This document shows positions 38,754 to 47,505 of a DNA stretch of 56,213 bases, piece after piece. A model generated the notes under the pieces. It searched no databases. It was given only the letters and a program-made list of their open reading frames with translations, and was not told where the DNA came from. The position numbers and the translations under genes were made by a program. This DNA is from a virus. The stretch spans positions 1-56,213 of the IMG/VR virus record IMGVR_UViG_3300006108_000017. One strand, 5' to 3'. Every line of letters starts with the position of its first letter. The stretch's first letter is position 1.

Positions 38754-38764
38754 GGGAACTTTCC

Positions 38765-39208
38765 TTACAGCTCAAGGTCTTCGACGTACTCTTCGCCGAG
38801 GATCAGACCAAAGTTGATGTTGGGGAGACCTTCTATGCGGTCGTAGTACGCATAGGAGAGGGTGACGTGCGGAATAAATTCCGGATAGTCGTACGCGAGC
38901 TTGTACGTGCTCATGAAATAATGATGGCGCTCAACGATTGTCGGCGCGTTGAGCTTCACCACGAGAACGTTTCGTTCACCTTGAGCGTTGGTGAACATCT
39001 CGTAGCCGGCAAACGTAGCGACGTGCTGCGTAATCGGATCCACCTTGATGTCCGGTGCGTGGATGCGGCTGTAGATCACCGTGGTGTGCAGGCGCTTCTC
39101 AAACGTAGATGTTTGAACCGGGATGTTAGCGGTTTTGCAGTGATTGTACAGGTACGTGGAGAAAGGCCGCAGAACGCGGAGGGCTACATACGAGCCGGCT
39201 GGAGGCAT
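38765..39208 (-). CDS. 2H phosphoesterase, possible anti-CBASS protein Acb1
   Basis: 147 residues with the two HxT motifs of the 2H superfamily: RLHTTVIYS (about 40-48) and PHVTLSY (about 113-119), about 70 residues apart. The spacing, the short N-terminal part and the RHHYFMSTYKLAYDYPEFIPHVTLSY context resemble T4 Acb1 (gene 57B, 152 residues), which cleaves cyclic oligonucleotide signals of CBASS defence. 2'-5' RNA ligase-like RNA end enzymes share the motifs, so the substrate is inferred. Confidence 0.7.
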   Translation of the reverse strand: MPPAGSYVALRVLRPFSTYLYNHCKTANIPVQTSTFEKRLHTTVIYSRIHAPDIKVDPITQHVATFAGYEMFTNAQGERNVLVVKLNAPTIVERHHYFMSTYKLAYDYPEFIPHVTLSYAYYDRIEGLPNINFGLILGEEYVEDLEL

Positions 39209-39246
39209 GAGAGTGTGAACCTAATGAGAACTGTTTCAGTAGGTTC

Positions 39247-39277
39247 ATTGTACTCCGCTTTACGCGGAATGTAAACA
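39247..39277 (-). promoter_or_regulatory. Early-type promoter of 2H gene
   Basis: TTTACA, 17 bp, TACAAT. Confidence 0.65.
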
Positions 39278-39278
39278 G

Positions 39279-39785
39279 TTAGTTGTCGTCGTCAGGAGCT
39301 TTCTGACCCGCGCCGTCATCGGCGGTAGGAGCTGGCGGGGTGGCTGGCTGCTTCTTTGGAGGGTCTGGAGTCTCTGTCGGATCCTTGCCACCGTTCTGCG
39401 ACATGACACCATACTTCGCCAGCATGAACTTTGAGAATCCTTCAATCGAGGCAACGTACGCAAGGTAGGTCGCGAAGATGTCAAAGTTGATGTTGTTCTG
39501 CAGCGTGAGCTTGATGACAATGAACGTGCCCGTAGCACCACCCACCATCTGGAGAATCTTCGTAAGGGACGCCTTAACCTGACCAGTAGGCTGGTCAACA
39601 GACGTTACGAGATCGACCCAGTTGAATCTGATCGTCTTGCTGGCGTGTGCTCTCATGAGAGCGATAATGAGCAGGGTAATCATCAGCCCGGCGATCAAGC
39701 CGTACACGTTGATGCTGTGACCCATGATCTCAATCATAGATTGGTCATTCATGATTTTTACTTGATCCGGTGAGGGTGTTGACAT
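39279..39785 (-). CDS. Two-helix membrane protein of unknown function
   Basis: 168 residues from MSTPSPDQVK, behind GAGCAGAG. Transmembrane helices at about 28-46 and 80-97 (GLIAGLMITLLIIALM, ATGTFIVIKLTL), an SIEGFSKFMLAKYG amphipathic helix and a Pro/Lys/Asp-rich tail. Late promoter and terminator in front. Could be a holin-like or head-vertex membrane protein; not decidable. Confidence 0.6.
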   Translation of the reverse strand: MSTPSPDQVKIMNDQSMIEIMGHSINVYGLIAGLMITLLIIALMRAHASKTIRFNWVDLVTSVDQPTGQVKASLTKILQMVGGATGTFIVIKLTLQNNINFDIFATYLAYVASIEGFSKFMLAKYGVMSQNGGKDPTETPDPPKKQPATPPAPTADDGAGQKAPDDDN

Positions 39786-39812
39786 TTCTCTGCTCTGATG
39801 ATATTGGGACAC

Positions 39813-39846
39813 AAAAATCCTCGCTGAACAGCTAAGTCCAGCGAGG
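39813..39846 (-). terminator. Rho-independent terminator after grx
   Basis: CCTCGCTG / CAGCGAGG hairpin followed by ATTTTTG; ends the nrdA-nrdB-grx unit. Confidence 0.8.
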
Positions 39847-39847
39847 A

Positions 39848-39855
39848 TATTTATT
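39848..39855 (-). promoter_or_regulatory. Late-type promoter (AATAAATA)
   Basis: Immediately upstream of the terminator stem; drives the membrane protein gene at 39279-39785. Confidence 0.5.
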
Positions 39856-39889
39856 TCAGGATAGAATTATTAGCGCTTATTAGCGCTTA

Positions 39890-40135
39890 TTAAGCCAAGC
39901 GCTGCTTCAGTGCCTCAAAGCCACCGATGAGAGCAGAGCCCTCAAAGATTTGTGGAACCGTCTTTGCGCCTGGAACCTTTTGGTGCAGCTGCGGAACGGT
40001 GTAGTAGGAGACTCCTTCGACCTTTGGTTGACCCACGTCGAGGATGTGCTCACGATACTCAAATCCCTTTTTCGCGATGAGGGTCTTTGCCTGTTCGCAG
40101 TAGGTGCAGCCTGGCTTGGAATAAACTTCAAACAT
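39890..40135 (-). CDS. grx: Glutaredoxin
   Basis: 81 residues, thioredoxin fold. Active site CTYC at 10-13, cis-Pro in TVPQIF (about 59-64) and GGFEAL at the end. It reduces ribonucleotide reductase, whose genes lie directly upstream in the same unit. A short tandem duplication (TTATTAGCGC twice) follows its stop. Confidence 0.93.
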   Translation of the reverse strand: MFEVYSKPGCTYCEQAKTLIAKKGFEYREHILDVGQPKVEGVSYYTVPQLHQKVPGAKTVPQIFEGSALIGGFEALKQRLA

Positions 40136-40145
40136 GATGAGGTCC

Positions 40146-41243
40146 TTATATAGTTGGGAGTGCGTCGTAATCGATGCTGTTCGTCATTGACCCGATGATG
40201 TACGCTACGCTCTCATTCTCTTGAAGTGCGGTCTGCTTCTTATTCGTGTTGAGGTGCTTGTTGAACCACGGAACTGGGGTCGATCGAACACCAGCGTCGT
40301 ACTTCATACCGATCAGTCTTAGACGTTCGTGAGCCGTCCAATCCACGAACGTGATCATCGTGCGTTCGTTGAGACCGATGACCGAGCCCTCTTTGAAGAG
40401 GTACTTTGCCCAGGTCTTTTCCTCAGCGATGACCATCATGATGATGTCGAAAGCTTCTTTCTTGCACTCTTGAGCGACTTGAGCGAAGCGTGGGTCTGTC
40501 TTAACGACGGTATTTATGATGTAGGCTGTCCAGTCCACGTGAAGCATTTCATCGCTGAGGATGAGAGCGATCTCGTTGCCGTTGCCGATAAAGATTTTGT
40601 TCTCGACCATGCCGAGGCTCGTCGCAAACGAAACGGTGAAGCGGATAGCTTCTAGACCGAAGGACGCGATGAGCGCAAGGTAGATCGCCTTGATGTGCTC
40701 GTGCTCATCAACCGGAAGTCCAGCTTCGACCTTGCAGTTCAGAAGATGCAGATCGTCGTAGTACTTCCCAATCGAGGAAGTCATCGAGATGATTTCCTGG
40801 TTGTCGTGGATCTTGTTGAACTCGTCCTTGGGAACGTTGTAGATGTTCCGGATGATGTGCGAGTATGCGCGAGAGTGGATGAGTTCGAACCACGTCCATG
40901 TCAGCACGAGGGACTCCAGCTCTGGGACAGAGATTACCGGCGTAAAGATTTGGGCTGGTGCTCTGCCCTGAATGCTGTCGAGGGTCGTCTGACGCAGGAG
41001 GTTCGACGTGAAGATGTGACGTACGGCTCTTGATGCTTCCTTGAAGTCGATCTTGTCCTTGACGAGGGTGATTTCCTCTGGAACCCAGAAGGCGCCTCGC
41101 TGCGTCTCATCGAACTTTGCAATCTTCGGATAGGCATAGTCGTCGAAGCGCTGCGTGGTAACTGGACCCGCAGTGTCAAGAAACATCTTGCGCTTGGAAT
41201 AGTCAGGGACCTTTGTAAAGTCGCGGGTGAACTTCGTGCTCAT
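40146..41243 (-). CDS. nrdB: Ribonucleoside-diphosphate reductase beta subunit
   Basis: 365 residues from MSTKFTRDF, ATGA overlap with nrdA. Ferritin-like diiron protein; WTWFELIHSRAYSHII carries metal ligands Glu and His, and FGLEAIRF plus DEMLHVDW supply the others. It holds the tyrosyl radical for class Ia reduction. The C-terminus that docks on NrdA ends DYDALPTI. Confidence 0.95.
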   Translation of the reverse strand: MSTKFTRDFTKVPDYSKRKMFLDTAGPVTTQRFDDYAYPKIAKFDETQRGAFWVPEEITLVKDKIDFKEASRAVRHIFTSNLLRQTTLDSIQGRAPAQIFTPVISVPELESLVLTWTWFELIHSRAYSHIIRNIYNVPKDEFNKIHDNQEIISMTSSIGKYYDDLHLLNCKVEAGLPVDEHEHIKAIYLALIASFGLEAIRFTVSFATSLGMVENKIFIGNGNEIALILSDEMLHVDWTAYIINTVVKTDPRFAQVAQECKKEAFDIIMMVIAEEKTWAKYLFKEGSVIGLNERTMITFVDWTAHERLRLIGMKYDAGVRSTPVPWFNKHLNTNKKQTALQENESVAYIIGSMTNSIDYDALPTI

Positions 41244-43573
41244 AGGGTGCAGCTCTCGCAATACTCTTCGCCTTCTTCTTCAATGTCAGTTGGTAGATCA
41301 GCAAACTCGTCGTCCTTGAGAAGGTCCTTCGTGCCTTGCTTATCGCGTAGGTCGTAGTAGAAGCTCTTGACTCCCCATTTGGCTGCGAGCATTAGGTTGT
41401 TCGCGATGAGGGTGGCTGGAATTTTGCCCTCAGGGAAGAACTTGCCGGAGTAGAAGGTGTCAGCAGAGATGCCTTGGTCAACGAATGCCTGGAGGATGGC
41501 GACGGTCTTGATGTACCCGATGCAGTCTGGCTGGTCCCAGAGAAGCTGATAGTTCTTCTTGAACCGGCGATATTCAGGAACGACCTGTGCAAAAGCACCC
41601 GCCTTGCTTTCCTTGATGATGATCAGCTGCTTGGCAAGGTTGATGCCGTTCGTAGAGTTGATCACGACCGAGGAGGACTCAACTGGTGCGATAGCCATGA
41701 GCGTAGAGTTGCGAACTCCATACTGCTTCATCTTGGCGCGCAGGGCTTCCCAATCGAGGTTCTCATCTGGGGTAAAGTCTGTCAGTTCATTGACGCCGTC
41801 GGCTCTACGTTCCCATGGGAAGACACCGCGACCATACCACGTGTTGTGGCTTTCAAGGCAGGGGCCCTTCTCCTTGGCGAGCTGGACAGTCGCCTCGGTC
41901 AGATAGAACGCTTGGTGTTCCATCCAGCGCTTGATTTCTGCCAGAGCGTCAGCATCACCGTAGCGCATCTTGCGCTTGGCGTGCCAGTAGGCGAGGTTTG
42001 TAACGCCAATACCAAGAGGCTCAAACTCCTTGTTGTGAAGTTCAGAGTGGATCGACAGGAAGTCTTGGTACTGGAGAAGGTTGTGAAGGGCACGGTGAAG
42101 AACAACAGCTGGACGCTTCAGGTCTTCTGGATTGCGGAACGAACCCCAGTTCAGAGAGCCGAGAGTGCAGAGAGCGATACGACCGTTTGGATCATCAACG
42201 GTTTGGAACGCCTTGGTGGGAAGCATGATCTCGGTGCAGAGGTTCGTCTGATAGATCGGATGAACGTGAGTGTCAAATGGTCCCTGATTGGCGACGTTGT
42301 CAATATTCAGAAGGTAGTAGCGGCCAGTGTCACCACGTTCCTTGAGGAGCCAGTCCTTGATGACCGTTTCTGCAGGCTCAACCTTCGTGCGAAGATCGGT
42401 ACGAGCCTCGTACATTACGTAGAGCTCTTCAAACTTCTCGCTGTCTGAATAGAAGGCCTCATACAGATCAGGCACTTCGTTCGGATCGAAGAAGGTGATG
42501 TTGCCTTGCTCACGGAAACGACGCCAGAAGAACTTGTTCATAACGACGCAGTAGTCGAGGTGACGGACACGTGTTTCCTCTGTGCCCTGGTTGTTCTTCA
42601 GCACGATAAGGTCATCGAACTGGTAGTGCCAGATTGGGAAGTTTACGGTCGCAGAAGCGTTTCTGATACCGCCTTGGCTGCACGAACGAAGGTCTGCGAA
42701 CCACTTCTTAAGGAATGGAATGTAGCCAGTGTGCTTGACTTCACCACCTCGGATAGGAGCCCCGAGCGGACGAAGGCGACCCACATCGAGACCGATCCCA
42801 GCTCGCTTAGCGGCGTAATCAGCCATAACCTGTCCAGAAGCAAAAATAGATTTGAGGTTGTCATCTGCCTTGATAAGGACGCAGGATGAGAACTGCTTAG
42901 TGCGTGTTCCAAGACCTGCCAGGACCGGCGTAGCGAGAGTGAATAGGCCTTCTGAAGCAGCGTTATAGAAGTCCTTAACCCAACGGAGACGATCCCGTTG
43001 TTCTGCGTGAAAGGCTGTTGCAGCAGCGACGATGTACCTGATCTGAGGAGACTCGACAACGCTGCCAGAGATTGCTCTATTCTGGACGAGATACTTTTCG
43101 ATGAGCTGGTCGACTGCGGCATAGGGAAGGCTTTCATCTTTGTCGTGATCAACAAACTTCTCAATCTGATCCCATTCGTCTTCGGTGTACCACGTGAGAA
43201 GTTCTTCCGTGTAGAAGTTGTTCTCGACGTTCTTCTTGATAATGTCGTAGAGGCGAGGAACCTTGTACTGCCCGTAGATGTCCTTGCGCAGCATCGAGAT
43301 GCGCTGCTTTCCGGCGGCGTACTGGTAGTTGATGTTGCCAGTGTCGGGATGTTCTTCTTCGTCGATGAGGTCGATCATGGCGCGAAGGGCCATCTGATCA
43401 AGCTCTCGCGTGGTCATTCCGCTGTAGAAGTGGGTGTTGGCCGCCACTTCGATCATTGATGGGGAGACACCATCAATGCCCTCACAGACCTTAGCGATTT
43501 GGTTCTGCCACTTCTCAATCTGGAAGGGCGCTTTACTACCGTCTCTCTTAATTACAAACATTTCTTCTGGCAT
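41240..43573 (-). CDS. nrdA: Ribonucleoside-diphosphate reductase alpha subunit
   Basis: 777 residues. N-terminal ATP-cone (VIKRDGSKAPFQIEKW), SSCVLI with the first active-site Cys, NLCTEI with the catalytic Cys-x-Glu, PVESSSVVINSTNG, and the C-terminal redox pair CESC in YCESCTL. Supplies dNTPs. Start could be the ATG at 43561 instead. Confidence 0.97.
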   Translation of the reverse strand: MPEEMFVIKRDGSKAPFQIEKWQNQIAKVCEGIDGVSPSMIEVAANTHFYSGMTTRELDQMALRAMIDLIDEEEHPDTGNINYQYAAGKQRISMLRKDIYGQYKVPRLYDIIKKNVENNFYTEELLTWYTEDEWDQIEKFVDHDKDESLPYAAVDQLIEKYLVQNRAISGSVVESPQIRYIVAAATAFHAEQRDRLRWVKDFYNAASEGLFTLATPVLAGLGTRTKQFSSCVLIKADDNLKSIFASGQVMADYAAKRAGIGLDVGRLRPLGAPIRGGEVKHTGYIPFLKKWFADLRSCSQGGIRNASATVNFPIWHYQFDDLIVLKNNQGTEETRVRHLDYCVVMNKFFWRRFREQGNITFFDPNEVPDLYEAFYSDSEKFEELYVMYEARTDLRTKVEPAETVIKDWLLKERGDTGRYYLLNIDNVANQGPFDTHVHPIYQTNLCTEIMLPTKAFQTVDDPNGRIALCTLGSLNWGSFRNPEDLKRPAVVLHRALHNLLQYQDFLSIHSELHNKEFEPLGIGVTNLAYWHAKRKMRYGDADALAEIKRWMEHQAFYLTEATVQLAKEKGPCLESHNTWYGRGVFPWERRADGVNELTDFTPDENLDWEALRAKMKQYGVRNSTLMAIAPVESSSVVINSTNGINLAKQLIIIKESKAGAFAQVVPEYRRFKKNYQLLWDQPDCIGYIKTVAILQAFVDQGISADTFYSGKFFPEGKIPATLIANNLMLAAKWGVKSFYYDLRDKQGTKDLLKDDEFADLPTDIEEEGEEYCESCTL

Positions 43574-43631
43574 TCTTTCATAAAGCCCCTACTATATTTT
43601 CAGGTCAACTTCTAGCTCTAGAGGCCACAAA

Positions 43632-43655
43632 GGATCGGCTAAACCGATCCCAAGG
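43632..43655 (-). terminator. Weak terminator after endolysin
   Basis: GGATCGG / CCGATCC stem with a short loop followed by TTTG on the minus strand. Confidence 0.5.
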
Positions 43656-43666
43656 GCGCACAGGTA

Positions 43667-44254
43667 TTACGAGTGCAGCAAAGATAGAGCGTACTGGGTA
43701 ACTTCTGCAACTCGACGCATCCAGCCGTTGATGAACTTCTGCTGCGTTGGGTCATTTTGAACGATCTGGTTGTAGCGAGCGACGCGAAGATCGTTAAGCT
43801 TACGGATAAGACCCGCGACATCCGCGCCGTTAACCGCCGCGAGAGTATTTGGTCCAATCTGACCATCGGCTGATACACCGACCGCCTGTTGAAGCATTTT
43901 TGCAGAGCGTCCAACACCATTGTTCACACAAATATCGAAAGCGATAACCGCGATTGGTTCAGCAGTCAGTTGATCGCACTTGCCTGCCAACCAGTAGTTC
44001 TTGTAGTAGATTTCCTGAGCGCCTGCCAGATCGAGGTTCTGGACGTCTACTCCTGGATTGGCAGTGATTGCGATGCCGTACTTGGTGAGTCCACCACGAT
44101 CGCCAGGAGTGTTGGTCAGACCGACCATTCTACGCTGGGCTTGGGTGTCGCAGGTTCCGGCAATGACACCGGCATCTGCAGGGTTCCACCAAGGACCAAC
44201 CTCGTAGAGCATTACGTGGTTGAAAGCGTCTATGAAAGCCTGGCTATACGTCAT
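43667..44254 (-). CDS. Endolysin, GH108 muramidase with peptidoglycan-binding end
   Basis: 195 residues. Catalytic Glu in VMLYEVGPWWNPAD (about 14-27), then the family motif GDRGGLTKYGIA (about 51-62), and a C-terminal PG_binding_3-like part, VNNGVGRSAKMLQQAVGVSADGQIGPNTLAAV. The usual EGGY is changed to EVGP and an insert of about 20 residues separates the Glu from GG.T.YGI. No signal peptide, so a holin is needed. Late promoter upstream. Confidence 0.9.
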   Translation of the reverse strand: MTYSQAFIDAFNHVMLYEVGPWWNPADAGVIAGTCDTQAQRRMVGLTNTPGDRGGLTKYGIAITANPGVDVQNLDLAGAQEIYYKNYWLAGKCDQLTAEPIAVIAFDICVNNGVGRSAKMLQQAVGVSADGQIGPNTLAAVNGADVAGLIRKLNDLRVARYNQIVQNDPTQQKFINGWMRRVAEVTQYALSLLHS

Positions 44255-44287
44255 GATAATATCCTCATCGAGTTTGCTTGATGCGGA

Positions 44288-44295
44288 TATTTATC
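44288..44295 (-). promoter_or_regulatory. Late-type promoter of endolysin (GATAAATA)
   Basis: 34 bp before the endolysin start; supports reading NATAAATA as the late class. Confidence 0.7.
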
Positions 44296-44324
44296 TTTGG
44301 CTCACCCAAGAAATAGTAAACAGG

Positions 44325-44843
44325 TTACCAGGAGAAGATGTCGCCGACCACCTTGTTCGTGAGGTGCTTGTATAGATCGTGAGGACCGATCACCACCGAG
44401 AGGTGGATTTCTTTAGCCGTTCCAGCACGCGGGCCAGGACCAACTGGATGAACCAAAGCTGTTCCCTTGGTGATCATTGGGTGAACGAGCGCCATGTTCT
44501 CGGCGTAATCGATCACGTTGACATCGAGGGTGCGAAGGTTCATTTCTTCTGGAGAGAACGCGAAGGCGATGTGCTTGCTAGTAGCGCAGGCGGTGATAGC
44601 CACGGTGTCAATCTGGAAGGTCTCACGGTCTGTGACGAGAATGAACCACGTCGCAGGAACCCAGAACTCGCTGTTGTTGATGCGGACCTTAATGGCCGCA
44701 CCAGTCGTTTCCTCAAGGTAGGTAATGGGAGAGAGCATAAAGTCCGTCTGGGGCGCGTTAAACACCCAGTTGTACTTGATGACCATAGGGGCAGTCAGGC
44801 TGTCGATAATGTATGGACGGCCGTAATCCGGAAGAACAAGCAT
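44325..44843 (-). CDS. Phage protein of unknown function
   Basis: 172 residues behind AAGGATATTG. Beta-rich: YIIDSLTAPMVIKYNWVFNAPQ, LVTDRETFQIDTVAITACAT and VIDYAENMALVHPMITKGTALVHP. No family recognised. Confidence 0.65.
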   Translation of the reverse strand: MLVLPDYGRPYIIDSLTAPMVIKYNWVFNAPQTDFMLSPITYLEETTGAAIKVRINNSEFWVPATWFILVTDRETFQIDTVAITACATSKHIAFAFSPEEMNLRTLDVNVIDYAENMALVHPMITKGTALVHPVGPGPRAGTAKEIHLSVVIGPHDLYKHLTNKVVGDIFSW

Positions 44844-44875
44844 TCAATATCCTTGGGAAAAGTTTCCAGACGGAA

Positions 44876-45418
44876 CTAATTTTTGGAGGTTAGACGCCCG
44901 ATAGTTTCAAAAAACTTCAGCGCGGGCTCTACTATAACAGATTTTAACACACTCTCTTTGCGTTGTACACTGTTTTGTTTCGGCGGATTGTTCTTTGCCA
45001 TTGACGTTGCAAGCTGAGCCTTCGTTGGTGGCTCAGGCATTTGAAAGTTGTGACTGCGCTTCACGTTCCGAATCTCCTCCTCTACTCTCAGCTTTAGCAG
45101 AGAGCGGCCATACATGCCCAAGTTTGGATTGTCTGCGATAGTTTCCCAATCACCACCTGGATCGAAGCGCTTTCGCACAGCACCCCAGACATGGCCTCCA
45201 TGGAAGAACGCGAGCTCAACTAGGTTGAAGTCGTTGCCCTTCAGCATATCGTCTGGCCACTGACGGTAGAGCTTCCCGGCTGTTTCGTGACCCGGTTCCG
45301 TGTCGGCTACTTCATACTCGAGCGTGATAAAGGTTGGGACATGCACGCGACTGTCGGTGCTTCTCCGCATTGGATGAGGAGGATCAGGGCGCGGCAGTAC
45401 GATAGGAACGAAGACCAT
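44876..45418 (-). CDS. Phage protein of unknown function
   Basis: 180 residues, start overlapping the uvsW stop (TAATG). N-terminal Pro-rich, middle YEVADTEPGHETAGKLYRQWPDD and a helical, basic tail. The tail codons (about 135-160) contain a complete early-type promoter, so a single-base error that removed a stop is possible here too. No family recognised. Confidence 0.6.
   Translation of the reverse strand: MVFVPIVLPRPDPPHPMRRSTDSRVHVPTFITLEYEVADTEPGHETAGKLYRQWPDDMLKGNDFNLVELAFFHGGHVWGAVRKRFDPGGDWETIADNPNLGMYGRSLLKLRVEEEIRNVKRSHNFQMPEPPTKAQLATSMAKNNPPKQNSVQRKESVLKSVIVEPALKFFETIGRLTSKN
44941..44971 (-). promoter_or_regulatory. Early-type promoter inside a coding region
   Basis: TGTACA, 17 bp, TAAAAT within the 3' part of the gene at 44876-45418; drives 44325-44843. 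Confidence 0.55.
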
Positions 45419-46881
45419 TACTCACCTTTAACTTTCAACACCACCTTTTTCAGAATGGGGTATTCGGCTTCCTTGTAGTACTTCGATCGCTCTTTGAAGT
45501 GCTTGCGAGCCCAGTTGAGCTTCGAGTGGACGTCGACCACGGCAACGAAGTCCTTGTCACGGCCTCTACGAAGGCCACGGCCGATTGACTGAATGGCCTT
45601 CACGAAGGACTTGCCTGGGTCGATGAGCATCATGCAGAAGATGCGGTCAATGGAGATACCGGTGGATGCGATACCCGCGGACGCGATGACGATGAGGTCA
45701 TCGTGCTCCTCGAACATGTCGTAGTGCTCCTTACGGAGGTCACCGGAGCTTTCACCGTAGAGGAACACTGCTCCCTTGATAAGAGCGGCAAGCTTCTTAC
45801 CGAATGGGATGCTGTTGACCAGCACCAACGTGTTGCCATGGGTAGCGCACTGCGAGATGATAAGGTCGGCGATCTTTTCCATTCGATGAGGAGAGCGGCT
45901 AAGGAATGCGCGCTCGGCATCGTAGTCAGGAAACTCTTCGTCGATGTACATCTCATTGATTTCGACGGGCTGGATTTCAACCTTGGCAAGGTAACCATTG
46001 TCGATGAGCCACTTGGCAGGAACCTGGTGAAGCACCGGTCCGACCGAAGAGAAGAGCGACATTTGGTCGACCTTCGGCTTGGGCAAGGTTCCTGTAACCC
46101 CGAAGCGGAAGGCAATGTGCTTCCCATCTTCATTGAGGATTTTCTGGGCTACGCTTGCCTTGATCCCATGCGCCTCATCCCAGATGACGCACGTGAAGAA
46201 CTTCATCAGCGCTGTGTTGTACTGGAGTGCCTGCCAAGTTGCGACAACGTGCTCATGCTCGATGTCCTTGTTGGCTCCTGAGTAGACACCCACATCCAAA
46301 CCAGCGTTCGCGTACCACTGCACTGTCTGCTTGACAAGGTCATCAGATGGAACGATCGTGATGACGCGATGGCCTGCTTGGGCGTAGACGTGAGAGATCG
46401 CTGCGGTGATGAGTGTCTTACCGGCACCAGTACCAGCGATCAGGAACCCTGAACCAGCTTCGACGGCCTTAGTGACGCACTGGATTTGGTATGGGCGCAG
46501 CTCGATCTTTCGACCTGCTAGATAGACATCACCGAAGATGTCGCATCCTTCAGCCTCGAGAGCGATCCCGATTTCATCAACCTTCGTAACCTTGCAGCTC
46601 AGCTCGGGCTGAGTGAAGAACTTTCGGTTGTCTGTGAACTCAATCTCATAGCCCCACTTCTCGATGTAGGGTAGAATGTCTGGAAGGAGGCGGACGTAGG
46701 TCTTGCCGGTCTTCTCAAAGAACCGGATCTTCCCGTCCCATCTGCCGAGCTTGTACGTTGGCATGAAGAAGTAGCCGTCAACGAAGACGCCAAACTCATT
46801 CCACAGCGTTTCAGCATGGGCAGGGGTAAGACCGGTGATGTAGCACCAGACCTCGTCCTTGACGTTAAGGTAGCACTTCAT
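45418..46881 (-). CDS. uvsW: UvsW-type SF2 helicase
   Basis: 487 residues. An N-terminal DNA-binding domain, Walker A AGTGAGKT (about 149-156), IWDEAHG (DEAH box), VTGTLP (motif III), LVNSIPFGK, and QSIGRGLRRGRD (motif VI). In T4 it unwinds branched DNA and switches origin replication to recombination-dependent replication. Coupled to neighbours on both sides by TAATG overlaps. Confidence 0.95.
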   Translation of the reverse strand: MKCYLNVKDEVWCYITGLTPAHAETLWNEFGVFVDGYFFMPTYKLGRWDGKIRFFEKTGKTYVRLLPDILPYIEKWGYEIEFTDNRKFFTQPELSCKVTKVDEIGIALEAEGCDIFGDVYLAGRKIELRPYQIQCVTKAVEAGSGFLIAGTGAGKTLITAAISHVYAQAGHRVITIVPSDDLVKQTVQWYANAGLDVGVYSGANKDIEHEHVVATWQALQYNTALMKFFTCVIWDEAHGIKASVAQKILNEDGKHIAFRFGVTGTLPKPKVDQMSLFSSVGPVLHQVPAKWLIDNGYLAKVEIQPVEINEMYIDEEFPDYDAERAFLSRSPHRMEKIADLIISQCATHGNTLVLVNSIPFGKKLAALIKGAVFLYGESSGDLRKEHYDMFEEHDDLIVIASAGIASTGISIDRIFCMMLIDPGKSFVKAIQSIGRGLRRGRDKDFVAVVDVHSKLNWARKHFKERSKYYKEAEYPILKKVVLKVKGE

Positions 46882-47495
46882 TACGGCTTCGGGTCAAAGA
46901 GGAATACGTAGATGATCTCGTTGTCCTTGGGGTACAGATTGTAGTCTGCCAGCCCAACGGTGAAGTGACGCTCGAGTGCTAGCATCTCAATGAACTCTGA
47001 CCAGCACATGTTAATCGAATGACCATTCGTAGCAAGACCAATCGCGGTCTGAGCGACGCTGATAAACTTGCAGATGCCGATCATCTCGCGAGGAGTAATC
47101 TGGAGCTGCTCGTCAAGCTCAAGGCACATGCCATCTTCAAGGACGATGATGTACTGGCAGTAGATTTTCTCTTTCTTACCGCCAGAGATGATTGCTGTTG
47201 GGTGACCGTTGACACCGGTTGCAACCATGCTGGTCGTTGCTGTTAGCTTCGCGGAGAAACCGCTGCTAGACAGAATACCGGTGACGCCAGTAGTGATATT
47301 GCCCAGTGGTGAACTCGCACTCACTCCGCTTCCGGCTGGGCTAGCAGCTGGAGCTGCGCCTGGTAAACCGCCCGAGGTGATGTTGACTCCACCTACGCCT
47401 GGGATAGGAGCACCAAAGTTTGGAGTCCAGCCGGCACCGGTGAAGGTCATGCCACCGAGATCGTCATCGTCTTCTGCTGAGTTTGGGTCTGACAT
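46881..47495 (-). CDS. Phage protein of unknown function between uvsW and uvsY
   Basis: 204 residues from MSDPNSAEDDDDLGG, behind AAAGG. N-terminal 90 residues are low-complexity (Gly, Ala, Pro, Ser), the C-terminal half a folded domain (KIYCQYIIVLEDGMCLELDEQLQITPREM). Its place inside the recombination cluster suggests a role there. No family recognised. Confidence 0.65.
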   Translation of the reverse strand: MSDPNSAEDDDDLGGMTFTGAGWTPNFGAPIPGVGGVNITSGGLPGAAPAASPAGSGVSASSPLGNITTGVTGILSSSGFSAKLTATTSMVATGVNGHPTAIISGGKKEKIYCQYIIVLEDGMCLELDEQLQITPREMIGICKFISVAQTAIGLATNGHSINMCWSEFIEMLALERHFTVGLADYNLYPKDNEIIYVFLFDPKP

Positions 47496-47505
47496 TTGAT
47501 GGCCT

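Noticed and set aside
39867-39890. Tandem repeat TTATTAGCGC after grx
   Set aside because: Only two copies, between a stop codon and a terminator; likely a simple duplication with no function.
40511-40518. CATAAATA inside nrdB
   Set aside because: Lies in the middle of a conserved coding region with no gene start nearby; expected by chance.
44293-44322. Possible early-type promoter with -35 TTTACT upstream of the endolysin
   Set aside because: No acceptable -10 at 16-17 bp; the GATAAATA late element explains expression better.
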